A stretch of 64,000 nt of DNA from positions 4,206,001-4,270,000 of the forward strand of contig NZ_CP044972.1 in assembly GCF_010104355.1 (NCBI RefSeq), in the 5' to 3' direction. The stretch is from Hydrogenophaga sp. PBL-H3. Its GTDB lineage: Bacteria > Pseudomonadota > Gammaproteobacteria > Burkholderiales > Burkholderiaceae_C. Within the stretch, counting starts at the first letter, position 1. The number at the start of each line of letters is the position of its first letter. The notes under the pieces are model-generated. The model was not told where the DNA came from. It worked only from the letters and a program-made list of their open reading frames with translations, and made no database searches. The position numbers and the translations under genes were made by a program. Of this stretch, positions 31,908 to 41,672 are shown one piece after another.

Positions 31908-32960
31908 ATGAACGCACTCACCTCGTTGATCGGTACCGACTTCCCCCTGATCCAGGCGCCCATGGCCGGCGTGCAGGACTGCGCACTGGCCGTGGCCGTG
32001 AGCAACGCCGGCGCGCTCGGCTCGCTGCCCTGCGCCATGCTCACGCCCGAGGCCATGGAGCGCGAACTCACCGCGCTGACCGCCGGCACCACGCGCCCCT
32101 ACAACGTCAACTTTTTCTGTCACACACCGCCCGTGCCCGACGAGGCGCGCGAAGCGGCCTGGCGCGCCTGGCTGGCCACCTACTACCGTGAGGCCGGGCT
32201 GGACATCGACAGCGTGCCGGCCGGCCCCGGGCGCGTGCCCTTCAACCGCGCGGCGGCCGACATCCTGGAGCGTTTCAAGCCCAAGGTGGTGAGCTTTCAC
32301 TTCGGCCTGCCCGACCTGGACCTGCTGGACCGCGTGAAGAGCTGGGGCAGCGTGGTGCTGTCCTCGGCCACCACGGTGGAGGAGGCCCGCTGGCTGGAAG
32401 CCTTCGGCGTCGACGCGATCATTGCCCAGGGGGTGGAGGCCGGTGGCCACCGCGGCATGTTCCTCACCGACGACCTCACCACGCAGGTGGGCACGTTTGC
32501 ATTGCTGCCGCAGATCGTGGCGGCGGTGAGCCTGCCAGTGATTGCCGCGGGCAGCATTGCCGATGCGGCAGGCGTGGCTGCGGCCATGGCGCTGGGCGCC
32601 TCGGGCGTGCAGGTGGGCACGACCTACCTGTGCAGCCTTGAGGCCACCACCAGCGCCCTGCACCGCGCCGCGCTGCAAAGCGAGGCGGCGCACCACACGG
32701 CCCTGACCCACCTCTTCACGGGCCGCCCGGCGCGCGGCATCGTCAACCGGGTGATGCGCGAACTCGGCCCCATGAACCCGGTGGCGCCCGCCTTCCCGCT
32801 GGCGGGCGCGGCCATGGCGCCGCTGCGCGCGCACTGGGAAGCCAAGGGCAGTGGCGATTTTTCGCCGCTGTGGTCGGGGCAGAACGCCAGCGGCTGCCGC
32901 GAGCTGCCGGCGGCCGAGATCACGCGGTCGTTGATCGAGGGCTTCAGCGCTCGCGCATGA
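31908..32960 (+). CDS. Nitronate monooxygenase-like FMN enzyme
   Basis: 350 residues from the ATG at 31908. TIM-barrel with FPLIQAPMAGVQ at the N-terminus, AIIAQGVEAGGHRG (catalytic His) and the FMN phosphate site AAGSIADAAGVAAAMALGASGVQVGT. It may oxidise alkyl nitronates or act on other substrates (the family overlaps with 2-nitropropane dioxygenase and FabK types). It is divergent from hpaR and could share its operator. Its last 17 bases overlap the next gene tail to tail. Confidence 0.85.
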   Translation: MNALTSLIGTDFPLIQAPMAGVQDCALAVAVSNAGALGSLPCAMLTPEAMERELTALTAGTTRPYNVNFFCHTPPVPDEAREAAWRAWLATYYREAGLDIDSVPAGPGRVPFNRAAADILERFKPKVVSFHFGLPDLDLLDRVKSWGSVVLSSATTVEEARWLEAFGVDAIIAQGVEAGGHRGMFLTDDLTTQVGTFALLPQIVAAVSLPVIAAGSIADAAGVAAAMALGASGVQVGTTYLCSLEATTSALHRAALQSEAAHHTALTHLFTGRPARGIVNRVMRELGPMNPVAPAFPLAGAAMAPLRAHWEAKGSGDFSPLWSGQNASGCRELPAAEITRSLIEGFSARA

Positions 32961-34041
32961 CGGCGTCGCGCTGCGCGTTGAGCCAGCGCTTCACCCGCAC
33001 GCCGTTCGTCACCTGTTCCAGATCGTGTTCGATGTCCGCGAGCGCGGCCTCCAGCGCTCGCGCCTGATCGATCCGGCTCTGCAGCAGAGTGTTGGCGTTG
33101 GGCGAGAGGCCGTCGGGCAGATCGAACTCGTCGGCCAGCGCGCTCTGGCGGCCTGCGCGCTCGCGCTCCAGTTCGGCCACCTGGGCCTTGAGCAGCAGGG
33201 TGAGCGAGGCCAGGCGCTCGTCGGAGAGTTTGTGCACCGCCGCCGGGTCGGCCAGCTCGGCGCGGCTCTGGATGTGCAGCAGCGTGACGAGGTCGCGCTT
33301 CTCATAGGCGGCGTTGGCCTCGCTCATGAGCGCGGTCTTGTGCAGGCGGGCCTGCGGGTCGGTTTCGCGGTCGGGGTGCAGGGCGCTGGCGAGCTGGCGG
33401 AACAGGCGGCGCAACAGCGTGTCGGCGTCATGCTGCTCGGTCTGGCGCAGCGCGGCGCCGGGTTTCTTGCGCTGCCGTTTGGCCTGCGCGGCTTCGCGCT
33501 TCTTGTCCTGTTCTTCTTCCTGGGCTCGGCGCAGGCGCGCCATGCCGGCTCGCAGCAGCTGTTCGGCACTCAGCTCCTGTCCCTCGTCGTCCAGCGGCTC
33601 GCCCAACACCGATTCCAGCCGCGCACGCAGGGCATCGGCCGCGTCCTGCTTCAACTGCGCCAGCGTGCGCGGGCTGTGGCGGTCGTGCAGTTCGCGCATG
33701 GCATCTAAGCCCGGGCCGCCCGCGTCGACCAGGTGGCGCGCGAGCTGGCACAGCACCGCGCGGGCCACATCGGCCTGACCCCGGCTGAGATCCTGGCCCT
33801 GGAGAAATCCGTCCAGTGTCAACGCGAGTTTGCGCTGGGCTTGCGCCAGCTGGCGGCGCAGCGGTTCGACGGCGCCATGCAATTCCTGGCGGTGCAGCTG
33901 GCCCAGCGCGTCGAGTTCGGCCAGCTGGCTCTTGAGCTTGTCGATGCGGGTGAGCTGCAGGTTGTAAGCGCGCGCCGCGGCGGACAGGGGTTGCGCGCTG
34001 GGCGGCAGCACGAGCAGGGAGGCGGCGGGAGTCTTGGTCAT
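32944..34041 (-). CDS. J-domain (DnaJ-like) protein, orphan
   Basis: 365 residues. A Lys/Arg/Glu-rich coiled-coil stretch (about 185-215) precedes a J domain near 220-270 (LFRQLASALHPDRETDP, HPD motif present, then NAAYEKRDLVTLL). The C-terminal ~90 residues are helical. It probably stimulates an Hsp70 ATPase; the client is unknown. No dnaK is nearby. It starts 27 bases from radA on the opposite strand. Confidence 0.75.
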   Translation of the reverse strand: MTKTPAASLLVLPPSAQPLSAAARAYNLQLTRIDKLKSQLAELDALGQLHRQELHGAVEPLRRQLAQAQRKLALTLDGFLQGQDLSRGQADVARAVLCQLARHLVDAGGPGLDAMRELHDRHSPRTLAQLKQDAADALRARLESVLGEPLDDEGQELSAEQLLRAGMARLRRAQEEEQDKKREAAQAKRQRKKPGAALRQTEQHDADTLLRRLFRQLASALHPDRETDPQARLHKTALMSEANAAYEKRDLVTLLHIQSRAELADPAAVHKLSDERLASLTLLLKAQVAELERERAGRQSALADEFDLPDGLSPNANTLLQSRIDQARALEAALADIEHDLEQVTNGVRVKRWLNAQRDAVMRER

Positions 34042-34068
34042 GGGCGCTCGACTATATTGCCCAGCACC

Positions 34069-35445
34069 ATGGCCAAAGACAAAACCCAATACACCTGCAA
34101 CGAGTGCGGCGGCTCCAGCCCCAAGTGGCTGGGCAAATGCCCGCACTGCAACGCCTGGAACACGCTGGTGGAATCGGTGGCCGAGTCCACCGCGCCGGCG
34201 AAGAACCGCTTTGCCTCGCTGGCCAAGACCGCCGAGGTCACCACCCTGGCCGACATCGACGCCACCGACGTGCAGCGCACGCCCACCGGCCACGACGAGC
34301 TCGACCGCGTGCTGGGCGGCGGCATTGTGGAAGGCGGTGTGGTGCTGATCGGCGGCGATCCGGGCATCGGCAAATCCACGCTGCTGCTGCAGGCGCTGGA
34401 CTCGCTGCAGCGCGCGAACGTGAAGACCCTCTACGTCACTGGCGAAGAGAGTGGCGCCCAGGTGGCCTTGCGCTCGCGCCGGCTCGGGCTCGATGGCTCG
34501 CAAGTCAGCGTGCTGGCCGAGATCCAACTGGAGAAGATCCTGGCCACGCTGGACCATGTGCGGCCGGGCATCGCGGTGATCGACTCGATCCAGACGGTGT
34601 ACTCCGAGCAGCTCACCTCGGCGCCAGGCTCGGTGGCGCAGGTGCGCGAATGCGCGGCCCACCTCACGCGCGCGGCGAAAGCGAGTGGCACGGCCATCGT
34701 GCTGGTCGGCCACGTGACCAAGGAAGGCGCGCTGGCCGGCCCGCGCGTGCTGGAACACATGGTGGACACGGTGTTGTATTTCGAGGGCGACACGCACAGC
34801 AGCTTCCGCCTGATCCGCGCGATCAAGAACCGCTTCGGCGCGGTCAACGAGATCGGCGTGTTCGCCATGACGGAGAAGGGCTTGAAGGGCGTGAGCAACC
34901 CAAGCGCGATCTTCTTGAGTCAGCACAGCGAGCCCGTGCCGGGCAGCTGCGTGATGGTGACGCTGGAAGGCACGCGGCCCATGCTGGTGGAAATCCAGGC
35001 GCTCGTGGACAGCGGCGGGCCTTCTCCCCGGCGCCTCTCCGTGGGCCTGGACCGCGACCGGCTGGCCATGCTGCTGGCGGTGCTGCACCGCCACGCCGGC
35101 GTGGCCTGCATGGACCAGGACGTGTTCGTCAACGCCGTGGGCGGCGTGCGAATCAGCGAGCCGGCGGCCGACCTGGCGGTGATGCTGGCCATCACAAGCA
35201 GCCTGCGCGGCCGTCCACTGCCCAAGGGTTTCATTGCGTTTGGCGAGGTGGGCCTGGCGGGCGAGGTGCGGCCCGCGCCGCGAGGCCAGGAGCGCCTGAA
35301 GGAAGCGGCCAAGCTGGGCTTCAGCGTGGCGGTGGTGCCCAAGGCCAACCTGCCCAAGAAAAACGACAAGTCCTTTGAAGGCCTCACGGTGCACGGCGTG
35401 GACCGCATTGAAGAAGCCATGGAGCTGGCGCGCAGCCTGGCCTGA
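34069..35445 (+). CDS. radA: DNA repair protein RadA
   Basis: RecA-like ATPase helping branch migration in recombinational repair. It has 458 residues: zinc finger CNECGG...CPHC (Cys10, 13, 24, 27), Walker A GGDPGIGKST (95-104), the RadA-specific KNRFGAVNEIGVF motif, and a C-terminal Lon-protease-like domain. ATG at 34069. TATATT at 34053-34058 may be its -10, implying a very short leader. Confidence 0.96.
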   Translation: MAKDKTQYTCNECGGSSPKWLGKCPHCNAWNTLVESVAESTAPAKNRFASLAKTAEVTTLADIDATDVQRTPTGHDELDRVLGGGIVEGGVVLIGGDPGIGKSTLLLQALDSLQRANVKTLYVTGEESGAQVALRSRRLGLDGSQVSVLAEIQLEKILATLDHVRPGIAVIDSIQTVYSEQLTSAPGSVAQVRECAAHLTRAAKASGTAIVLVGHVTKEGALAGPRVLEHMVDTVLYFEGDTHSSFRLIRAIKNRFGAVNEIGVFAMTEKGLKGVSNPSAIFLSQHSEPVPGSCVMVTLEGTRPMLVEIQALVDSGGPSPRRLSVGLDRDRLAMLLAVLHRHAGVACMDQDVFVNAVGGVRISEPAADLAVMLAITSSLRGRPLPKGFIAFGEVGLAGEVRPAPRGQERLKEAAKLGFSVAVVPKANLPKKNDKSFEGLTVHGVDRIEEAMELARSLA

Positions 35446-35506
35446 ACCCGCCGGGCTACGTACCAACCGCAGTGCCATGGTGCGAGCGCCCATGGACAAT
35501 CGCCCC

Positions 35507-35941
35507 ATGCAACTCCAGAAATTCCTCGTTCCCCTGGGCTGTGCGGCCCTCCTGGTGCTGGCCCACCGCAGCTACGGCTGGCCGGGCGTGGCTGCCGTCG
35601 GTGGTGGCTTGATGATGTGGCTGCTGCTGCACTTCACCCGCCTCATGACGGTGCTAAAGCGCGCCGCCCACCGCCCCATCGGCCACGTGGACAGCGCCGT
35701 GATGCTCAACGCCAAGCTCAAGGCCGGCGTGACGCTGATGCACGTGATCGCCATGACCCGCGCACTGGGCGAGCGGATGTCGGCCGAAGGTGCAGAGCCC
35801 GAGGTGTACCGCTGGACCGATGGCGGCCACTCCACGGTGGAAGCCGAGTTCAGGCACGGCAAGCTGGTGCGCTGGCAACTGGCTCGCCCGGATCCCGAGG
35901 CGCCAGCCCTGCCATCGGAGCAGGCCAGCCCGGCGCCGTAA
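35507..35941 (+). CDS. Conserved small membrane protein, unknown function
   Basis: 144 residues from the ATG at 35507 (ATG at 35492 also possible). Two N-terminal hydrophobic segments (FLVPLGCAALLVLA and GVAAVGGGLMMWLLLHF) are followed by a soluble part with VDSAVMLNAKLKAGVTLMHVI and a C-terminal polar tail. I have the impression of a Comamonadaceae-restricted conserved protein; no function is known to me. It lies between radA and ilvE in the same direction. Confidence 0.65.
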   Translation: MQLQKFLVPLGCAALLVLAHRSYGWPGVAAVGGGLMMWLLLHFTRLMTVLKRAAHRPIGHVDSAVMLNAKLKAGVTLMHVIAMTRALGERMSAEGAEPEVYRWTDGGHSTVEAEFRHGKLVRWQLARPDPEAPALPSEQASPAP

Positions 35942-36006
35942 AATCGCTGGTTTGGCGGCCAGTCCTGTCGGTTGGGCGCCCCTCACGAACAACCCAAAGG
36001 ACCCTC

Positions 36007-36957
36007 ATGAGCCCCATCGTTCCCTCGATGTCCGACCGCGACGGCAAGATCTGGATGGACGGCCAGATGGTGGACTGGCGCGACGCCAAGATCCACGTGC
36101 TGACCCACACGCTGCACTACGGCTGCGGAGCTTTCGAAGGGGTGCGGGCCTACAACGCGGTCGGCGGCACGGCGATCTTCCGCCTCGAGGAACACACCGA
36201 GCGCCTGTTCAACAGCGCCAAGATCCTGCGCATGAAGCTGCCCTTCACGATGGAAGAGGCCATGGAAGCGCAAAAAGCCGTGGTGCGCGAGAACCAGCTG
36301 GAGAGCTGCTACATCCGCCCGCTGACCTGGATCGGCGACAAGAAGCTCGGCGTTTCGCCCAGGGGCAACACCATCCACCTGATGGTTGCGGCCTGGGCCT
36401 GGGGTGCCTACCTGGGTGAAGAAGGTTTGAAGCGCGGCATCCGCGTCAAGACCAGCAGCTACACCCGCCACCACGTCAACATCACCATGACGCAGGCCAA
36501 GGCGGTGAGCAACTACACCAACAGCATCCTGGCCAACATGGAAGTGACCGACGAGGGCTACGACGAAGCCCTGTTGCTCGACGCTTCCGGCTTCGTGAGC
36601 GAAGGCGCCGGCGAGAACATCTTTGTGGTCAAGAACGGCGTGATCTACACGCCCGACCTCTCGGCGGGCGCGCTCAACGGCATCACGCGCAACACGGTGT
36701 TCCACATCGCCAAGGACCTGGGCCTGGAGATCGTGCAGAAGCGCATCACGCGCGACGAGGTCTACATCGCCGACGAGGCCTTCTTCACCGGCACCGCCGC
36801 CGAAGTGACCCCGATCCGCGAACTCGACCGCATCGAGCTCGGCAAGGCCGGCTACGTGGGCAGCCGCGGCCCCATCACCGAAAAGATCCAGAGCGCGTTC
36901 TTTGACATCGTCAATGGCCGCAACCCCAAGTACGCTCACTGGCTCACGAAGGTCTGA
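36007..36957 (+). CDS. ilvE: Branched-chain amino acid aminotransferase
   Basis: PLP fold-type IV transaminase for Val, Leu and Ile. It has 316 residues; GCGAFEGVRAYN, VKTSSYTRHHVN and QAKAVSNYTNS (PLP Lys), GAGENIFVVKNG and FFTGTAAEVTPI are signature parts. ATG at 36007 in CCTCATGAGC. It is followed five bases later by the zinc-finger gene. Confidence 0.95.
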   Translation: MSPIVPSMSDRDGKIWMDGQMVDWRDAKIHVLTHTLHYGCGAFEGVRAYNAVGGTAIFRLEEHTERLFNSAKILRMKLPFTMEEAMEAQKAVVRENQLESCYIRPLTWIGDKKLGVSPRGNTIHLMVAAWAWGAYLGEEGLKRGIRVKTSSYTRHHVNITMTQAKAVSNYTNSILANMEVTDEGYDEALLLDASGFVSEGAGENIFVVKNGVIYTPDLSAGALNGITRNTVFHIAKDLGLEIVQKRITRDEVYIADEAFFTGTAAEVTPIRELDRIELGKAGYVGSRGPITEKIQSAFFDIVNGRNPKYAHWLTKV

Positions 36958-36962
36958 CCACC

Positions 36963-37169
36963 ATGACCATCTCCGCCATCGAACTCAAAGCCAGCGACCT
37001 CAACGCCCAGGGCGGCGTGTTCTGTCCGAACAAGCTGGCCGACATGAAACTGTGGAACAGCCACCCCAAGGTGTACCTGGACGTGGGCCACACCGGCGAG
37101 GCCAAATGTCCGTATTGCGGCACGGTGTACCGCCTCAAGGCGGGCGAAACGGTTTCACACGGACACTGA
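36963..37169 (+). CDS. CHCC zinc-finger domain protein
   Basis: 68 residues. FCPNKLADMKLWNSHPKVYLDV and KCPYCGTVYRL supply the Cys, His, Cys, Cys ligands of the zf-CHCC family, related to the NDUFS6 accessory subunit of complex I. It is commonly found beside ilvE in betaproteobacteria (from memory). Cellular role uncertain. Confidence 0.88.
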   Translation: MTISAIELKASDLNAQGGVFCPNKLADMKLWNSHPKVYLDVGHTGEAKCPYCGTVYRLKAGETVSHGH

Positions 37170-37183
37170 TCCGGGACCGGATT

Positions 37184-37243
37184 CCGCTGGAAACAGCGGT
37201 TTGGTGAAGATAATGCGTGGTTCATGGCGGCCCCCTGGCCGCC
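37184..37243 (+). promoter_or_regulatory. Terminator-like hairpin and second stem in the rfbB leader
   Basis: CCGCTG-GAAA-CAGCGG-TTT (37184-37202) is a weak terminator after the zinc-finger gene. A second perfect stem, GGCGGCC-CCCT-GGCCGCC (37226-37243), stands 29 bases before the rfbB ATG. GATAAT at about 37209 could be a -10, but no good -35 was found. The promoter of the polysaccharide locus should lie here. Confidence 0.4.
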
Positions 37244-37271
37244 CCAAGATCGCCACCTTTAGGGAAGTTTC

Positions 37272-38342
37272 ATGATTCTGGTCACTGGCGGCGCTGGCTT
37301 CATCGGCGGCAATTTCGTGCTCGACTGGCTGGCCCGGTCGGCCGAGCCCGTCGTCAACCTCGACAAGCTCACCTACGCGGGCAACCTGGAGAACCTGGCC
37401 AGCCTGCAGGGCGACACTCGCCATGTGTTCGTGCAGGGCGACATCGGCGACGGCGCGCTGGTGGCCCGGCTGCTCTCGGAGCATCGGCCCCGGGCTGTGA
37501 TCAACTTCGCCGCCGAGAGCCACGTGGACCGTTCCATCCATGGTGCCGAAGACTTCATCCAGACCAACATCGTCGGCACCTTCCGCCTGCTCGAAGCAGT
37601 GCGCGCGCACTGGTCCGCGCTCCCCGCCGATGAAAAGTCTGCCTTCCGCTTCCTGCACGTGAGCACCGACGAGGTGTATGGCAGCCTGGCACCCGACGCC
37701 CCCGCCTTCACCGAAACCCACGGCTTCGAGCCCAACAGCCCGTACTCGGCCAGCAAGGCCGCCAGCGACCACCTGGTGCGCGCTTGGCACCACACGCACG
37801 GCCTGCCGGTGCTCACCACCAACTGCAGCAACAACTACGGGCCCTTCCATTTCCCCGAGAAGCTGATCCCGCTGATGATCGTCAATGCACTGGCGGGCAA
37901 GCCCCTGCCGGTGTACGGCGACGGCATGCAAGTGCGCGACTGGCTTTATGTGAAAGACCACTGCAGCGCGATCCGCCGCGTGCTCGAAGGCGGCCTGGTG
38001 GGCGAGACCTACAACGTGGGCGGCTGGAACGAAAAGCCCAACCTGGAGATCGTGCACACCGTCTGCGCCCTGCTCGACGAGCTGCGCCCGCGCACCGACG
38101 GCCAGCCCTACGCCAGCCAGATCAGCTACGTCAAAGACCGCCCAGGCCACGACCGCCGCTACGCCATCGACGCGCGCAAGATCGAACGCGAGCTCGGCTG
38201 GAAACCGGCAGAAACCTTCGAGAGCGGCATCCGCAAGACCGTGCAGTGGTACCTGGACCACCCCGAATGGGTGGCGAACGTGCAGAGCGGCTCGTACCGG
38301 CAGTGGGTGCAGGCGCAGTACGAGGTACCGGTGTCTGCATGA
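37272..38342 (+). CDS. rfbB: dTDP-glucose 4,6-dehydratase
   Basis: Second step of dTDP-L-rhamnose synthesis. It has 356 residues; NAD site [10 protein letters not shown] (7-16), STDEVYGSL with the catalytic Asp-Glu, and [10 protein letters not shown] (Tyr-x3-Lys). First gene of the polysaccharide locus. Native-looking GC-rich codon use, in contrast to the next gene, whose ATG overlaps this stop (ATGA). Confidence 0.96.
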   Translation: MILVTGGAGFIGGNFVLDWLARSAEPVVNLDKLTYAGNLENLASLQGDTRHVFVQGDIGDGALVARLLSEHRPRAVINFAAESHVDRSIHGAEDFIQTNIVGTFRLLEAVRAHWSALPADEKSAFRFLHVSTDEVYGSLAPDAPAFTETHGFEPNSPYSASKAASDHLVRAWHHTHGLPVLTTNCSNNYGPFHFPEKLIPLMIVNALAGKPLPVYGDGMQVRDWLYVKDHCSAIRRVLEGGLVGETYNVGGWNEKPNLEIVHTVCALLDELRPRTDGQPYASQISYVKDRPGHDRRYAIDARKIERELGWKPAETFESGIRKTVQWYLDHPEWVANVQSGSYRQWVQAQYEVPVSA

Positions 38343-39307
38343 CGAGTCAGTCCACGGAAATACTTTCTGATCAAAAAGCAAAAATGAACAAGCCTGAACA
38401 GCACAGCGGCGACTTTGAAGAAGATGGCGTTGACTTGATAGAGATCATTATTGCCTTAGCAGAAAACGCATTGCTGCTTTTGCTCGCTCCATTGTTCATC
38501 GGAGTACTAACTTACGCCGTGATGCACGCGTTACCTCAAAGATTTGAGAGTGTTTCAATTGTTCGCGTTGTTCCTCCAGTCGTTAGCAACCTTGATGGCG
38601 ATCAACTATCAATAAATCCAGCTGAAGTTCCAGCTGTGGTAGCTGCTTATATGACCGCATCCCCGGTGCTCGATGCCGCTATGGTCAAGTCAGGTATCGT
38701 TACTGAGCCGTCAATCGCTACTATCGAACGTGTCCGCAGTGAATTGAAATCCAAGATCAAAACGCGTGTGGAAAGCGATGGCCAATCAATTACTTTAGTT
38801 GTGTCTGATAAATCGCCTGTCATGGCCCAGAGGCTAGCAAACGTGATTCTCGAAAGCACGTTCATTGAATCACGCCCGAGGCCCAATGAGCGCTTTAGAT
38901 TGGAAGGCGAGCTGACCCAAATTAAAAAACGCATGCAGGAACTTTCTACAACCCGACAGTTGGTCCAATCGGTCATTGAACAAGGGAGTCCCGGAGGGGA
39001 GCTTGGAAAGTTGGTTGAAAGTTATGCGCTGATCTCCTCGCAACAATCTCAGATACAGCGTCGCATTCTGAGCATCCAAGTCCGACTAGAAGGCCTGACC
39101 AACGAGACACTGCTTCAGAACCCAACGTTGCCAACAGCACCTGTCTCGCCAAAAAAGTTGATGATTGCAGTGTTGAGCACCTTACTTTTTGGCTTGTTAA
39201 TGCTCACGTTAGTCCTGATTCGAGAGTCCTGGAGAAAGTCCTACGTCTCCGGACAACATGGAGCGCGGATCACTGCACTTAAGAGAAAGTACGGCTTTGG
39301 CGGCTAG
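38339..39307 (+). CDS. Wzz/chain-length determinant-like protein
   Basis: 322 residues. A hydrophobic segment near residues 47-65 ([19 protein letters not shown]), a periplasmic region with coiled-coil character ([20 protein letters not shown]), then [25 protein letters not shown] as the C-terminal membrane helix preceded by Pro. This is the Wzz/PCP layout, controlling polymer length. Codon use is clearly more AT-rich than in the flanking rfb genes. It splits rfbB from rfbD. Confidence 0.75.
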   Translation: MTSQSTEILSDQKAKMNKPEQHSGDFEEDGVDLIEIIIALAENALLLLLAPLFIGVLTYAVMHALPQRFESVSIVRVVPPVVSNLDGDQLSINPAEVPAVVAAYMTASPVLDAAMVKSGIVTEPSIATIERVRSELKSKIKTRVESDGQSITLVVSDKSPVMAQRLANVILESTFIESRPRPNERFRLEGELTQIKKRMQELSTTRQLVQSVIEQGSPGGELGKLVESYALISSQQSQIQRRILSIQVRLEGLTNETLLQNPTLPTAPVSPKKLMIAVLSTLLFGLLMLTLVLIRESWRKSYVSGQHGARITALKRKYGFGG

Positions 39308-39320
39308 TTCACGTCTGCCA

Positions 39321-40220
39321 ATGAGCTGTTTGCTGCTGGGCAAGAATGGACAGGTCGGCTGGGAACTGCAGCGCAGCCTGGCGTCACTAGGCGAACTGGT
39401 AGCGCTGGACCGACACAGCACGCTGGCAGATGGCGGCTGCGGTGACCTGAACAACCTAGACGGCCTGCGCGAAACAGTGGCGCGGTTGCGCCCCACCGTG
39501 ATCGTGAATGCAGCGGCATACACCGCCGTGGACAAAGCCGAGAGCGAGCCTGACCAAGCGTACGCCTTGAATGCGCTTGCCCCTGGCGTGTTGGCCGAAG
39601 CCGCCCAGGCTTTGGGTGCCTTGCTGGTCCATTACTCCACCGACTACGTGTTCGATGGCAGCGGTACTGCGCCATGGAACGAAGGCGCAGCCACCGCGCC
39701 CTTGAGCGTCTACGGGCAGACCAAGCTGGAAGGCGAGCAGATGATCGCGGCGGCGGGCGCTCGCCACCTGATCTTTCGCACCAGTTGGGTCTACGCCGCA
39801 CGCGGCAGCAACTTCGCCAAGACCATGCTGCGGCTGGCGCAGGAACGCGACCACCTCACGGTGATAGATGACCAGTTCGGCGCGCCTACCGGGGCCGAGT
39901 TGATTGCCGACGTGACCGCCCACGCCATCCGCCAGACCCTGCGCGATGAAGCCTGCTGCGGCACCTACCACTTGGCAGCGTCTGGCGAAACCACCTGGAA
40001 CGGCTACGCCCGCTTCGTGCTTGAGACGGCTCGCACTCTCCAGCCAGACCTCGCGATCCAGGCCCGGGAAGTGGCACCTGTGCCCACCAGTGCATTCCCC
40101 ACACCTGCCCGCCGGCCGTTGAATTCACGCCTGGACACAACCCATCTGCGCGAGAACTTTGGGCTTAACCTGCCCATGTGGCAGCACGGCGTGCGGCGTA
40201 TGCTTGCCGAAATTCTTTAA
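39321..40220 (+). CDS. rfbD: dTDP-4-dehydrorhamnose reductase
   Basis: Final step of dTDP-L-rhamnose synthesis. It has 299 residues from the ATG at 39321; a longer in-frame start would overlap the previous gene. [10 protein letters not shown] near the N-terminus is the nucleotide site, [10 protein letters not shown] and YGQTKLEGE give the catalytic Thr/Tyr/Lys. It follows the wzz-like gene by 13 bases. Confidence 0.95.
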   Translation: MSCLLLGKNGQVGWELQRSLASLGELVALDRHSTLADGGCGDLNNLDGLRETVARLRPTVIVNAAAYTAVDKAESEPDQAYALNALAPGVLAEAAQALGALLVHYSTDYVFDGSGTAPWNEGAATAPLSVYGQTKLEGEQMIAAAGARHLIFRTSWVYAARGSNFAKTMLRLAQERDHLTVIDDQFGAPTGAELIADVTAHAIRQTLRDEACCGTYHLAASGETTWNGYARFVLETARTLQPDLAIQAREVAPVPTSAFPTPARRPLNSRLDTTHLRENFGLNLPMWQHGVRRMLAEIL

Positions 40221-40230
40221 GACACATCGC

Positions 40231-41118
40231 ATGACACAACGCAAAGGCATCATCTTGGCCGGCGGCTCCGGCACCCGTTTGCATCCGGCCACTCTGGCAA
40301 TCAGCAAACAGCTGCTGCCGGTTTACGACAAGCCGATGATCTATTACCCGCTCACCACGCTGATGCTGGCCGGCATCCGCGACGTGCTCATCATCAGCAC
40401 ACCGCAGGACACGCCACGTTTTCAGCAACTGCTGGGCGATGGCAGCTCCTGGGGCATGAACCTGCAGTACGCGGTGCAACCCAGCCCCGACGGCCTGGCC
40501 CAGGCCTTCATCATCGGCACCGACTTCGTGGGCAACAGCCCCAGCGCCCTGGTGCTCGGTGACAACATCTACTACGGTCACGACTTCACCACGCTGCTTG
40601 CCGACGCCGACCAGAAGGCCAGCGGCGCCACCGTGTTCGCGTACCACGTGAACGATCCCGAACGCTACGGCGTGGTGGCCTTTGACGCACAAGGCAAAGC
40701 CCGCAGCATCGAAGAAAAACCCGCCAAGCCGCAGAGCAACTACGCCGTGACCGGCCTGTATTTCTACGACCAGCAGGTGGTGGACATCGCCAAAGCCGTG
40801 AAGCCCAGCGCGCGCGGCGAGCTCGAGATCACCGCAGTGAACCAGGCCTACCTCGACCTGGGCCAGCTCAATGTGCAGATCATGCAGCGCGGCTATGCGT
40901 GGCTGGACACCGGCACCCACGACAGCCTGCTCGAGGCCAGCCAGTTCATCGCCACGCTGGAACACCGCCAGGGCTTGAAGATCGCCTGCCCTGAAGAGAT
41001 TTCATGGCGACACGGCTGGATCGACGCGGCCCAGTTGGAGGCGCTGGCCCAACCCATGCTCAAGAACGGCTACGGCCAGTACTTGGTGCGCTTGCTCAAG
41101 GACCCGGTGCTCCGATGA
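40231..41118 (+). CDS. rfbA: Glucose-1-phosphate thymidylyltransferase
   Basis: First step of dTDP-rhamnose synthesis: glucose 1-phosphate plus dTTP to dTDP-glucose. It has 295 residues; [11 protein letters not shown] signature, KPMIYYPL and VLGDNIYYG (metal Asp). Ten bases after rfbD; its stop overlaps rfbC (ATGA). Confidence 0.96.
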   Translation: MTQRKGIILAGGSGTRLHPATLAISKQLLPVYDKPMIYYPLTTLMLAGIRDVLIISTPQDTPRFQQLLGDGSSWGMNLQYAVQPSPDGLAQAFIIGTDFVGNSPSALVLGDNIYYGHDFTTLLADADQKASGATVFAYHVNDPERYGVVAFDAQGKARSIEEKPAKPQSNYAVTGLYFYDQQVVDIAKAVKPSARGELEITAVNQAYLDLGQLNVQIMQRGYAWLDTGTHDSLLEASQFIATLEHRQGLKIACPEEISWRHGWIDAAQLEALAQPMLKNGYGQYLVRLLKDPVLR

Positions 41119-41672
41119 AAGTCACGCCCACCACCATCCCGGACGTCCTCATCATCGAACCCAAGGTGTTCGGTGACGAACGCGGGTTCTTTTTCGAGAG
41201 CTTCAACCAGAAGGCCTTCAATGAGGCGACTGGTCTGGACGTGAACTTCGTGCAGGACAACCACAGCCGGAGCGCCAAGGGGGTGCTGCGAGGGTTGCAC
41301 TACCAGGTGCAGCAGCCCCAGGGCAAGCTGGTGCGGGTGGTGCGCGGGGCGGTGTTTGATGTGGCTGTGGACATTCGCCAGGGATCGCCGACTTTTGGAA
41401 AATGGGTAGGCGCCGAACTGACCGAGGGCAACCACCGGCAACTTTGGATCCCAACAGGTTTTGCCCACGGTTTCCTGGTGCTGAGTGAGTCGGCTGACTT
41501 TCTCTACAAGACCACCAACTACTACGCCCCGCAGCATGAGCGCTGCATCGCTTGGGACGATACCGACATTGGTATCGAATGGCCCGTAGGTACTCAACCC
41601 ATGTTGTCGGTCAAGGATCTGAGCGGCAAGCGACTGCGGGAAGCCGACATTTTTGCACTTCAGCAACCATGA
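41115..41672 (+). CDS. rfbC: dTDP-4-dehydrorhamnose 3,5-epimerase
   Basis: Third step of dTDP-rhamnose synthesis. It has 185 residues in a cupin fold; [11 protein letters not shown], the catalytic His in GVLRGLHYQ, and [14 protein letters not shown] are present. Coupled to rfbA upstream and to fcl downstream by ATGA overlaps, so rhamnose and fucose genes form one translational chain. Confidence 0.96.
   Translation: MKVTPTTIPDVLIIEPKVFGDERGFFFESFNQKAFNEATGLDVNFVQDNHSRSAKGVLRGLHYQVQQPQGKLVRVVRGAVFDVAVDIRQGSPTFGKWVGAELTEGNHRQLWIPTGFAHGFLVLSESADFLYKTTNYYAPQHERCIAWDDTDIGIEWPVGTQPMLSVKDLSGKRLREADIFALQQP

Noticed and set aside
32944-35508. An 854-residue minus-strand frame spanning radA antisense and the J-domain gene
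   Set aside because: Only the part from 34041 down is coding; the rest is the radA complement, and a clear ATG exists at 34041.
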